Source: Candidatus Solincola jinzensis
GTDB taxonomy: Bacteria > Actinomycetota > Geothermincolia > Geothermincolales > RBG-13-55-18
Reading direction: 5' to 3'
Assembly: GCA_015711875.1 (NCBI GenBank)
Contig: JACVJG010000255.1
Location: 1 to 5,149 of the forward strand
Length of the DNA stretch: 5,149 bases
Position numbers and translations under genes: made by a program. The notes under the pieces were generated by a model. It had not been told where the DNA came from, did not search any database, and saw only the letters and a list, made by a program, of their open reading frames with translations. Shown here in pieces: positions 1-5,149 of this stretch (positions are counted from its first letter, which is position 1; each line of letters opens with the position of its first letter).

Positions 1-10
1 GGCCATGTGT

Positions 11-30
11 AAGGCTCCGGGGAGAGCCTT
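11..30 (-). terminator. Hairpin after the downstream paralogue
   Basis: A perfect 7-bp stem, AAGGCTC (11-17) and GAGCCTT (24-30), has a 6-base loop and lies 43 bases past the stop codon of the minus-strand gene. No clear T-run follows on the minus strand (TTACACATGG), so it may be a weak terminator or only a 3'-end-stabilising stem. Confidence 0.4.
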
Positions 31-73
31 CAGCAATTCATGATGAGGGAATGCGAGATCGTGGCGGCGGGTC

Positions 74-1201
74 TTATGCGCTGACCGATATCTCCAGGTC
101 CCCGTCTTCCTTGAATGCCCAGGAAAGCTCCGATGCATCGTTGCCCGAAGACAGCTCTAAGAGCGCCTGCAGCATGCTCGCTAACATCAGGTGGAGAGAC
201 CCGTTTTCGATTATGGCATGCAGACCGTGCCTATCGCTTTCTAGGAGCACCAGGATTCCGAAGCCGCGAAGCGCCAGCACCCCCTTGAGCTGCGGTGGCT
301 CGTTCCAGTGGAGCGAACCATGAATCTCGTTTGATTTAAAGTGGCGACGCTGGCTTTTGACCACGGCGTCACGTATTTCCTCCCCCAACTCCGCCACCAG
401 GTCATCGAACACCGCTTCCAGCGAGTGCGGGTCGGTGAAGACGACCCTCCTTCCCAGGTTCGGATCGGTGACTGTGCCGCCCGCCTCGTCCCACTGGAAC
501 CTGGCGACCTCTTGCGGCGTGCCCCATTTCGTGCAGCGAACATATGAAATGTCCCCCGGCTTGATGGGGAAGCGCTTCGGCTGCAGCCTGCTCTGTAGTT
601 CCACAAGGTGCTCGGCCTCGAAGGTGGTTACCCGGTAGGTGTTGCTCGAGGTCTGCTCGTACCTGTTCTGCATATCGCGGAACTCCCACCCCTCCGTCGC
701 CCCAAGGTTGTCGCCCATGTATAGCGGCAGGGAATAGGGGTTATGGATCACGTTCTCCCGGTGCGGGTATTTAACGCCCTTCTCCCACAGGCTTCCCAGG
801 GATATGTTGCCAAACCCTATCGCCCTGCCCATGTTGTTGACCTTTATGTTGAGGGTTTTTAAGAACGCGGTGATCGGCCTGCCTATTGTCCTCCCCAGAA
901 GGTTGTCACCCGTCAGGTGGTCTGTGGCGAAGTGCACCCCCTTCCGAAACCATAATGGGAAGGCCGCTTCCTGAGTCTTCTTGGTCCAGCGCCTTCGGCT
1001 CTCGATGATAAGGTGGTCCACGGGCATCCCGATAAGCTCCTCGACTGCCTTGAAGGCCAGGTTGACTGCTTCCGGCTCGTAGATCACCAAGCGAAGGTCC
1101 GGGTCGCGTTTTCCGCGGATAACACCGCCGGGCTCCCAACCGTAGTCCTTGCCGATAGCAGATGGCACCCCGCATCCGCCGCACCTCTTCATGCCGCCCA
1201 T
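74..1201 (-). CDS. Uncharacterised duplicated CxxC protein, downstream paralogue
   Basis: I do not recognise this 375-residue family. No signal peptide or membrane segment is visible, so it is probably cytoplasmic. The protein is two related halves. Half 1 has C7-x-x-C10-G-V-P, W22, an I-x-S-R-R-R stretch (66-71), G129-F-G131, and N154-P-Y followed by G163 and G167. Half 2 has C223, W237, a S-Q-R-R stretch (283-286), G313-F-G315 and E332-N. The second cysteine pair is broken: C223-T-K-W226 replaces CxxC. It is clearly homologous along its whole length to the gene just upstream (by eye about a third identical). The ATG at 1201 is chosen because GAGGTGATC (1205-1213) precedes it at ideal distance and because both paralogues then align from residue 1, with C7 and C10 in register. 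A GTG at 1210 is in frame but lies inside the Shine-Dalgarno. A role as a metal-binding sensor or scaffold is inference only. Confidence 0.85.
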   Translation of the reverse strand: MGGMKRCGGCGVPSAIGKDYGWEPGGVIRGKRDPDLRLVIYEPEAVNLAFKAVEELIGMPVDHLIIESRRRWTKKTQEAAFPLWFRKGVHFATDHLTGDNLLGRTIGRPITAFLKTLNIKVNNMGRAIGFGNISLGSLWEKGVKYPHRENVIHNPYSLPLYMGDNLGATEGWEFRDMQNRYEQTSSNTYRVTTFEAEHLVELQSRLQPKRFPIKPGDISYVRCTKWGTPQEVARFQWDEAGGTVTDPNLGRRVVFTDPHSLEAVFDDLVAELGEEIRDAVVKSQRRHFKSNEIHGSLHWNEPPQLKGVLALRGFGILVLLESDRHGLHAIIENGSLHLMLASMLQALLELSSGNDASELSWAFKEDGDLEISVSA

Positions 1202-1204
1202 AGG

Positions 1205-1213
1205 GATCACCTC
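1205..1213 (-). promoter_or_regulatory. Ribosome-binding site that fixes the downstream paralogue start
   Basis: The minus strand reads GAGGTGATC, a 9-base match to the complement of the 16S rRNA 3' end. Its GAGG core is 8 bases before ATG at 1201. The in-frame GTG at 1208-1210 is part of this site, which argues against using it as the start. Confidence 0.75.
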
Positions 1214-1267
1214 TTTATTGATGCCGCCTGGTTGATGTTCACATATCTTATCGACATGCGGGATTTT

Positions 1268-1296
1268 TATTGAATGAAACTGTTCGTAAGTGGCAA
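1268..1296 (-). promoter_or_regulatory. Weak candidate promoter between the paralogues
   Basis: On the minus strand TTGCCA (1291-1296) resembles a -35 box. TTCAAT or TCAATA follows at a 16-17 base spacing, as a poor -10. It would start transcription about 60 bases before the downstream paralogue. The long gap between the genes makes a second promoter reasonable, but the -10 match is weak. Confidence 0.2.
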
Positions 1297-1417
1297 AAGA
1301 TTGGGGTGTAAACCATTTGCCGGCGCAGCCGATATACGGGTGCTCAGAGGCATCGTCCGCACGTTACGGGCGCTGGCTTCCGCGGCTCGCGACGGGTTTG
1401 CAGGGCGACCACAGCTC

Positions 1418-2542
1418 CTAGGCGCTCAGAGAGATATGGAGGGTCCTGTCGGCGGAGAGCTCCCATTCACAGGATGAATTATCCAGATGATATATCAGCT
1501 CGAAAAATCCCCTGGCCGTTCCCACCATCAACAGATGCAGGCAGGAGTTCTCGATGGCCAGTTCCACCCCGGACTTGCCGGCCTCGAAATGCGTGAGGTT
1601 GCCGAGGCCGCGCAGAGCCAGCTCCCGCTTGAGATCGCCGGCATTGCTGACCTTCCAGCTTGCGATGTCGTAATTCGTCTTTACAAAGGCCCGCTGGGAG
1701 TTGATGGTCGCGTTCGGGATTTCTTCGCCCAGTTCCGCCTCCAGGTCGTCGAGGACCGCTTCTATCGACCCGGAGCCGAACATCGCCATCCTTCTCCCGC
1801 TCGACTTGTGCTTGATCGTTCCCAGGTCAATATTCCAATGGAAGGCGGAGAGGTCGCGCGGCAGGCCGCAGGTGGGGCAGGCCTCAAAGCTGATGTCACC
1901 TGGTTTGAAGCCGTAATCCTTTCTCTGTAGCCGGTCCGCGAGGGCGATGGGATGTTCCCCGGGAGAGAGGGTTATGGTATAGGTTTTCTTCCCAACCCGC
2001 TCGTGTTCAATGCGCAGCTCTTCCATATCCCAGGCTTCAGCGCTCCCCAGGGTCTCACCGAGGTAAAGGAGGAGGGAGTAGGGATCGATCACGGTATGGA
2101 CGTGGTGCGCGTAGCGGTCGTCGAAGTCCCAATCCTCTCTGGGCCTGATATCTCCAAAACCGCAGGCCCTCCCGATCTCGGCCACCCTTAAAAACATGGC
2201 CTTCGAGGCCCGGCCCAGCAGTGATCGCGCGTATTTTTTCAAGCGGCTGTCCCCCATCATCCTTTCACTGATGTATTTCATGCTCCTTCTCAAGACCGCG
2301 GGATAGCGCGCTTCCACGTATGCCTTTACCTCTCGCCTCCTGCTCTCTATCACGATGTGGTCTATGGGGAGCCCCAGGAGATCCGAGATGCCCTCGAAGA
2401 GCGGGTCTATGAACTCGCATTCGCAGAAGACCTGCCTCTCGCGCGGGGGCACTTTCTGCTCAATCGTACCGCCGGTGGTCCACTGTAAGTCCTTTGCCGA
2501 GAAAGGGACCCCGCATTCCTTGCATAACCTGATGGCAGACAT
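1418..2542 (-). CDS. Uncharacterised duplicated CxxC protein, upstream paralogue
   Basis: A 374-residue soluble protein of unknown function, the better-preserved member of the tandem pair. Internal duplication is plain. C7-x-x-C10-G-V-P, W21 and L56-G...I65-E-S-R-R69...K73 in half 1 recur exactly 215 residues later as C222-x-x-C225-G-L-P, W236 and L271-G...I280-N-S-Q-R284...K288. Later, G128-F-G130 matches G312-L-G314, and G162-x-x-x-G166-x-x-E169 matches G341-x-x-x-G345-x-x-E348, so half 2 is about 30 residues shorter in its middle. The paired CxxC motifs suggest zinc binding, and the glycine-rich alpha/beta tail of each half loosely resembles V4R/H-NOX-associated ligand-binding folds (weak inference). 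Extra cysteines (C40, C42) follow the first CxxC. The start is supported by GGAGGTGA at 2549-2556. It lies 216 bases upstream of its paralogue and may be co-transcribed with it. Confidence 0.87.
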   Translation of the reverse strand: MSAIRLCKECGVPFSAKDLQWTTGGTIEQKVPPRERQVFCECEFIDPLFEGISDLLGLPIDHIVIESRRREVKAYVEARYPAVLRRSMKYISERMMGDSRLKKYARSLLGRASKAMFLRVAEIGRACGFGDIRPREDWDFDDRYAHHVHTVIDPYSLLLYLGETLGSAEAWDMEELRIEHERVGKKTYTITLSPGEHPIALADRLQRKDYGFKPGDISFEACPTCGLPRDLSAFHWNIDLGTIKHKSSGRRMAMFGSGSIEAVLDDLEAELGEEIPNATINSQRAFVKTNYDIASWKVSNAGDLKRELALRGLGNLTHFEAGKSGVELAIENSCLHLLMVGTARGFFELIYHLDNSSCEWELSADRTLHISLSA

Positions 2543-2548
2543 CCTCTC

Positions 2549-2556
2549 TCACCTCC
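2549..2556 (-). promoter_or_regulatory. Ribosome-binding site of the upstream paralogue
   Basis: GGAGGTGA on the minus strand, with its GGAGG core 9 bases before ATG at 2542. It is strong and supports that start. Confidence 0.75.
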
Positions 2557-2585
2557 ACCGTCTCGTCGGGAAGGTTCGCGACCGA

Positions 2586-2598
2586 ATTCTTACAGAAT
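2586..2598. promoter_or_regulatory. Small palindrome, possible operator
   Basis: ATTCT-TAC-AGAAT is a perfect 5-bp inverted repeat with a 3-base centre. It lies 30 bases upstream of the ribosome-binding site of the upstream paralogue. Position and symmetry suit a repressor site, but a repeat this short can arise by chance. Confidence 0.22.
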
Positions 2599-2630
2599 CA
2601 CTACTACCTAATCGACATCGACCGGCGAAA

Positions 2631-2638
2631 GGTATAGC
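2631..2638 (-). promoter_or_regulatory. Candidate extended -10 for the paralogue pair
   Basis: The minus strand reads TGCTATACC, an extended -10 (TGn before TATACC, four of six consensus bases). It lies about 90 bases upstream of the upstream paralogue. No good -35 is seen at 17 bases (AATAAA), so the call rests on the extended element and on its position between the GGGTCAGA repeats and the gene. Confidence 0.25.
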
Positions 2639-2658
2639 ACTTCCGCCACTTCTTTATT

Positions 2659-2676
2659 CTGACCCAATCTGACCCG
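2659..2676. repeat. Tandem GGGTCAGA repeat
   Basis: TCTGACCC occurs twice, separated by AA. On the minus strand this reads GGGTCAGA-TT-GGGTCAGA. The 10-base period puts both copies on the same face of the helix. The pair lies just upstream of the candidate -10 for the paralogue genes, where an activator could bind. Similar GGGTCAGA-type strings also occur near small transposon-related repeats in some genomes, so origin from a mobile element is an alternative. Confidence 0.35.
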
Positions 2677-3100
2677 CTTATAACGGGCTGAGGTGAGAAG
2701 AGATGCTGATGTCTTGACAAACAAGCGCAAAAGGCGGAAGAGACACGGTTCGGAGGCCCTGTGGTGAGGCGTATGAGGAACCAGTCCCTGATCGTCCGCC
2801 GGGCAGCACTTACGGGAATGGCGCTGCGGGGAATGGAAGAGACTGCCGGATGCTGCGCATGGGCAGGGGAGGATGAAAAGCATACTGCGTCGCCTGGAAG
2901 AACGCAAAGGGTTCAGGTCTCGAGCCTTGAGGTACGGTCACCGCCTTTGCTCGGCAACGTCCAGAGCGGACACCCTGGGGCCATGTCTCGAAAGTCGAGA
3001 TTCCTCGGCGCTCAGGCTGTGTTTTCTTGGCCATGAAGTTGCTCGGCCACCGATGCCGCCCCGAAAATGTCTTTATGATCCTGGTAATCGGCTGGGTAGA

Positions 3101-3169
3101 TGGACTAATCGTTTCCTGAAATTTAAACCGATGAACTGCTATCATGGTATTTAATGGTAGATTAGTCCA
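3101..3169. repeat. AT-rich 69-bp segment bounded by a perfect 10-bp inverted repeat
   Basis: TGGACTAATC (3101-3110) is matched by GATTAGTCCA (3160-3169), a perfect inverted repeat around a 49-base spacer. Only 24 of the 69 bases are G or C, far below the surroundings. Inside, ATGGTA occurs twice ten bases apart (3144-3149, 3154-3159). It could be a tiny miniature-element relic, a paired regulatory site or a structured transcript. No convincing target-site duplication is visible (only GA on each side). Confidence 0.45.
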
Positions 3170-3206
3170 GATTCATGATCTGCCCGAAGGTCTCGACAAG
3201 TTAATA

Positions 3207-3225
3207 GGCCCGGCGAGGCCGGGCC
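3207..3225 (-). terminator. Rho-independent-type terminator of rubrerythrin
   Basis: GGCCCGGC (3207-3214) and GCCGGGCC (3218-3225) form a perfect all-GC 8-bp stem with a 3-base loop. It begins 23 bases after the rubrerythrin stop. On the minus strand it is followed by TATTAACTT, a short imperfect T-rich tail. Stem strength and position make this the most convincing terminator in the window. Confidence 0.75.
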
Positions 3226-3248
3226 GTTGCTAAGCGGGATTCCGCGGC

Positions 3249-3740
3249 TCAGTCGATGAGCTTGAACATCTTCTTGGGGGCGCCGCAGATGGGGCATTTC
3301 TCGGGGGCCTCGCCCTCCACGGTGTTGCCGCACACCTGGCAGACGTAGTAGACGGTCTCCTCGTTGTTGCCCAGGTTGTCCAGGGCCTTCTGGTAGAGGC
3401 CGGCGTGGATCTCCTCCACCGCGTTGGCGTTGGCGAAGGAGATATAGGCGGGGTCGTTGCCCTCCGCCTTGGCCTCATCCATCATCCTGGGGTACATGGA
3501 CTTGAACTCCGCCGTCTCCCCCTCGATGGCCTGCTTGAGGTTCTCGGCCGTGGAGCCGATGCCCCCCATCACCCGCAGGTGGGCGAGGGCATGCACGGTC
3601 TCCGCTTCCGCGGCGGCGCGGAACAGCCTGGCCACCTGGGCGTAGCCTTCCTCGTCCGCCTTCTTGGCGAAGGCCAGGTACTTGCGGTTGGCCTGGGATT
3701 CCCCGGCGAAGGCCTCCTTAAGGTTGTCCATTGTGCTCAC
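3249..3740 (-). CDS. rbr: Rubrerythrin (diiron peroxidase with rubredoxin domain)
   Basis: A 163-residue cytoplasmic rubrerythrin, which reduces hydrogen peroxide at a non-haem diiron site with electrons passed through its rubredoxin centre. It protects anaerobes and microaerophiles from oxidative stress. The N-terminal ferritin-like four-helix domain carries the ligands expected for the family: E14 (in GESQAN), E47-x-x-H50, E75 and E78, and E109-x-x-H112. The C-terminal rubredoxin-like domain has C134-x-x-C137-G and C149-P-I-C152-G for one iron. Length and domain order are complete and typical. GTG at 3740 is the preferred start: AGGAGGT sits 6-7 bases upstream, and the resulting MSTMDNL start is usual in the family. 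The ATG at 3731 would be too far from the Shine-Dalgarno, and a longer in-frame start at 3776 lies upstream of it. It is a single-gene unit, ended by a strong hairpin and divergent from the 2TM gene. No clear PerR-type box was found. Confidence 0.97.
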   Translation of the reverse strand: MSTMDNLKEAFAGESQANRKYLAFAKKADEEGYAQVARLFRAAAEAETVHALAHLRVMGGIGSTAENLKQAIEGETAEFKSMYPRMMDEAKAEGNDPAYISFANANAVEEIHAGLYQKALDNLGNNEETVYYVCQVCGNTVEGEAPEKCPICGAPKKMFKLID

Positions 3741-3746
3741 GCTTAT

Positions 3747-3753
3747 ACCTCCT
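3747..3753 (-). promoter_or_regulatory. Ribosome-binding site of rubrerythrin, deciding a GTG start
   Basis: AGGAGGT on the minus strand lies 6-7 bases before GTG at 3740 and about 15 before ATG at 3731. The spacing selects the GTG. Confidence 0.8.
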
Positions 3754-3774
3754 GTTCTAGATAACCTTTCCAGC

Positions 3775-3780
3775 ATATTA
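3775..3780 (-). promoter_or_regulatory. Candidate -10 of rubrerythrin
   Basis: TAATAT on the minus strand lies about 20 bases upstream of the ribosome-binding site. No matching -35 is seen at 16-18 bases. A CATAAT at 3800-3805 is an alternative -10. Either would give a short leader. Confidence 0.25.
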
Positions 3781-4117
3781 TTCCCACTTGCGCTTAAAGA
3801 TTATGCCAGGCGACGGAAATAACCGGGCATGATCAAGATCACCGCGGGCGGTCAGTGAAACGATGCCGAAAAGGGCCGTGAAGCGGATCGCTACCAGAAA
3901 TCGATCTTCCAACCCTTACGCGTCAAGTCGATCCACATCAAGGATTTAAGTCGTTGACAGCGTGAAGCCGATCGCCTGCATGCCCAGGGCCTGCGATGGC
4001 TTTCAGCGCCTAAGGCGCGGAGCATTGCCGCCAACCGCATCCGACCCGGATGGTATAGAATTGAACCTGTTGAAACCGTGTCGCCTGCTGGCGCGGCGGC
4101 GGAAAAGGGGGTTCAAG

Positions 4118-4489
4118 GTGGCGAGAAAGAAGAAGACGCTTCCGGATGTGGATACCCTCAGGGCAAGGGCGGAGAGAAAGGTGGTGCGCAAGACGGGATT
4201 CCTGTGGCTTGCCTATAACCTGGGCGCCTATGTCTTCGTCAATGCCGTTCTCATCGCCATCTGGGCGCTGAGCGATTCCGAGAGCCCTTGGTTCCTGTGG
4301 GTGCTGGCGGTATGGGGGCTTGGCCTGGCTTTCCATATCGCCGGTTACATCATAGGGTTCCGTTATGGGCACTCCAGGGAGAGGATGATCGAGGAACAGG
4401 TGGAGAGATATCGCGGGCAGTACGGGGAGCCGGCGCCGCCGGCGCCGCAGCCTGATAACGTTGAGGCCGGTTCCGATCCGGGGGCTTAA
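4118..4489 (+). CDS. Small 2TM-domain membrane protein
   Basis: A 123-residue inner-membrane protein of the 2TM-domain type. A basic amphipathic lead (residues 2-27, rich in R and K) precedes two hydrophobic helices at about 28-50 and 58-80. The family signature is visible: an aromatic stretch with Y-V-F-V-N-A around 38-43, a short polar turn, then W58-F-L-W61 and W66-G-L-G-L-A-F-H73. After helix 2 comes a charged R/E segment (82-100) and a proline-rich tail. The topology is probably a hairpin with both ends in the cytoplasm. The family has no settled function. The domain occurs alone or attached to sensor kinases and other regulators, and here it stands alone. The open frame extends back to a GTG at 3962, but that has no ribosome-binding site. 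GTG at 4118 has GGGGG 6 bases upstream and starts the family-like region. Divergent from rubrerythrin. Confidence 0.8.
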   Translation: MARKKKTLPDVDTLRARAERKVVRKTGFLWLAYNLGAYVFVNAVLIAIWALSDSESPWFLWVLAVWGLGLAFHIAGYIIGFRYGHSRERMIEEQVERYRGQYGEPAPPAPQPDNVEAGSDPGA

Positions 4490-4495
4490 GGCCCC
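4481..4495 (+). terminator. Weak hairpin overlapping the 2TM stop codon
   Basis: GGGGC (4481-4485) and GCCCC (4491-4495) pair around a TTAAG loop that contains part of the TAA stop. No T-run follows, so it may be a weak terminator or chance. Confidence 0.25.
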
Positions 4496-4510
4496 GTAGA
4501 GGCAGGAGAC

Positions 4511-4556
4511 CGGCATAAGGCACTTCGCTTCCCAAGTGATAGGCAAACGAATGCCG
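4511..4556. other. Nested inverted repeats downstream of the 2TM gene
   Basis: CGGCAT (4511-4516) pairs with ATGCCG (4551-4556). Inside it, CACTT (4521-4525) pairs with AAGTG (4534-4538) around an 8-base loop. The two stems stack with an uneven internal loop (4 and 12 bases). Located 21 bases past the 2TM stop, it may be a 3'-end structure of that transcript. No T-run follows. Confidence 0.3.
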
Positions 4557-4649
4557 TAACCCGTTGAGCGTTGGACCCCGCATTGTTTAATGTGATCGCC
4601 ATGGCCGGCGTCGGGCGGGTCAGGGTCATGATGATTCCATCCCTGTCTT

Positions 4650-4817
4650 TCAGGAGAGGGCTTTCTGGTAGGCCGTAAACGAGGCGAAGCCGGCGATGAT
4701 CGGCGTTTCACGCCCGGCCTGGTTTCTCAGCTCGAGAAACGTAGCGTGGTCCCTGGGGATTCTTGACGCCGCGAAAAGGTCGTCCGCAAGCTTCCCTTGG
4801 CTGCCAAGAGACTTGTG
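4650..4817 (-). pseudogene. Coding-like C-terminal gene fragment, no start
   Basis: On the minus strand one frame stays open from just below an in-frame TGA (4896-4898) to a TGA at 4650-4652, and lacks ATG, GTG and TTG. Its last 54 sense codons look genuinely coding: 40 of 54 third positions are G or C, and the composition is protein-like, with fragments such as GKLADDLFAASR and TPIIAGFASFTAYQKAL before the stop. I cannot assign a family. The simplest reading is the C-terminal remainder of a gene whose 5' part has been deleted or frameshifted. A gene starting at a rare codon, or a sequencing frameshift, are alternatives. It lies downstream of and convergent with the 2TM gene. Confidence 0.35.
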
Positions 4818-4960
4818 CGGAACCCGAAGGAGGCGAAAGCGAACGGGACCTGAACCGCGAGGCGGGATAATGAGAAGAAGTGGTCTTAGGGGGTTTCAAC
4901 TGATTCTAACGGCAATCCCCCTGGTATCAGTCCGCGCTGCGGAATCATGGGTCATGTCGA

Positions 4961-5080
4961 TTATTCTGCTGAAATCTCCTTTAGGTTACTTCCCCTCCAG
5001 TTCTCATCCACGTGATCGGTGATCCCGTAGGAGATGCGGTTGGCTGGTCCAGCATTGAGAAGAGATGTTTTTACGGGTTT
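4961..5080 (-). pseudogene. Possible short frame-broken gene piece
   Basis: A 39-residue open stretch on the minus strand, between stops at 5081-5083 and 4961-4963, ends in a plausible protein tail (ISYGITDHVDENWRGS, then NLKEISAE). It has no start codon upstream. Just before it, another minus-strand frame (about 5065-5125) reads a coding-like GKTVLVIPAAQLKTRK. The two would join if one frameshift were assumed. This is a weak call based on amino-acid appearance alone, and chance open frames in a GC-rich region can look like this. Confidence 0.17.
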
Positions 5081-5149
5081 TCAACTGCGCGGCCGGGATG
5101 ACCAGGACCGTTTTCCCGGTATTGTCTTTCCGGGCTCTCTATGGTTAAA

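Larger units (their letters stand above)
2543..3206. other. Long stretch without a credible gene
   Basis: About 660 bases between the upstream paralogue and the rubrerythrin terminator. Open frames here are short, lack ribosome-binding sites and have unnatural compositions. The left 150 bases hold the likely regulatory sites of the paralogue pair. The right end is AT-rich and contains the 10-bp inverted repeat at 3101-3169. From 2760 to 3060 I see only a 6-bp hairpin (TCTCGA-AAG-TCGAGA, 2986-3000) and no recognisable gene relic. Confidence 0.6.
3741..4117. other. Divergent intergenic region, rubrerythrin / 2TM gene
   Basis: About 375 bases between divergent genes. The left end carries the ribosome-binding site and likely promoter of rubrerythrin. 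The right end holds TAGAAT (4056-4061), a five-of-six -10 match for the 2TM gene but with no -35 at proper spacing, and GGGGG (4107-4111), its ribosome-binding site. A consensus TTGACA at 3954-3959 has no acceptable -10 partner. The middle shows only short repeats such as TCGATC at 3901 and 3928. No gene is credible on either strand. Confidence 0.55.
4490..5149. other. Long stretch without an intact gene
   Basis: About 660 bases that end the window. It holds the nested stems at 4511-4556 and the coding-like minus-strand fragment at 4650-4817. Beyond 4960 there are only short readable pieces in changing minus-strand frames. No complete gene with start, ribosome-binding site and stop is visible on either strand. 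The picture fits a decayed gene or genes, though sequencing frameshifts cannot be excluded. Confidence 0.5.

Noticed and set aside
2745..2756. ACGGTTCGGAGG, a string common near the 3' end of group II introns.
   Set aside because: No pairing partner (GAGCCGT type) upstream, no domain V hairpin and no reverse transcriptase remnant around it. A 12-base match alone is not enough.
2810..3145. Minus-strand 111-codon open frame between the paralogue and rubrerythrin genes.
   Set aside because: Proline/phenylalanine-heavy unnatural composition, no ribosome-binding site and no recognisable motif.
3954..3982. Consensus -35 box TTGACA as promoter of the 2TM gene.
   Set aside because: At 16-18 bases downstream there is only TGCATG/GCATGC, a poor -10, and the gene start is about 160 bases away.
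3962..4117. N-terminal extension of the 2TM protein from a GTG at 3962.
   Set aside because: No ribosome-binding site precedes it, the added 52 residues look non-coding, and GTG at 4118 has a good site and starts the family-like part.
4010..4711. Minus-strand 233-codon open frame opposite the 2TM gene.
   Set aside because: It is antisense to a convincing membrane-protein gene, is rich in P and R, and has no ribosome-binding site.
4696..5022. Plus-strand 108-codon open frame.
   Set aside because: No ribosome-binding site. It lies opposite the more coding-like minus-strand fragment, and its serine/arginine-rich composition is typical of an antisense shadow.

Overview
This 5.1 kb window comes from a bacterial chromosome with a G+C content that looks like the high fifties. 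Ribosome-binding sites are strong GGAGG/GAGGTGATC types, and some genes start with GTG. A rubrerythrin suggests an anaerobe or microaerophile. An anaerobic actinobacterium or a similar subsurface/sediment lineage would fit, but nothing here fixes the taxon. Only four genes are convincing, and they cover about 60% of the window, which is sparse for a bacterium.

Left part (1-2542): two related cytoplasmic proteins of 374 and 375 residues lie in tandem on the minus strand, the upstream one at 1418-2542 and the downstream one at 74-1201. I do not recognise the family. Each is an internal duplication. Each half starts with a CxxC (zinc-knuckle-like) motif, followed by a conserved I-x-S-x-R helix region and then a G-F/L-G ... 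G-x-x-x-G alpha/beta unit that faintly recalls ligand-binding V4R-type domains. The downstream copy has lost one cysteine of the second CxxC. A hairpin at 11-30 may end the transcript. The 216 bases between the two genes may carry a second promoter.

Middle (2543-3248): about 700 bases with no credible gene. It holds the likely promoter/operator region of the paralogue pair (a tandem GGGTCAGA repeat and a TTCTTACAGAA palindrome), an AT-rich 69-bp segment bounded by a perfect 10-bp inverted repeat, and the terminator of the rubrerythrin gene.

Right part (3249-5149): a complete rubrerythrin gene (minus strand, peroxide defence) is divergent from a small 2TM-domain membrane protein (plus strand, GTG start at 4118). 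The last 660 bases have no intact gene. On the minus strand they contain a coding-like C-terminal fragment (4650-4817) without a start, and possibly shorter frame-broken pieces beyond it, so this end looks like decaying gene material.

The rubrerythrin and the membrane protein have no visible functional link to the paralogue pair. No mobile element, CRISPR array or RNA gene could be supported. The best candidate for something undescribed is the duplicated CxxC paralogue family.
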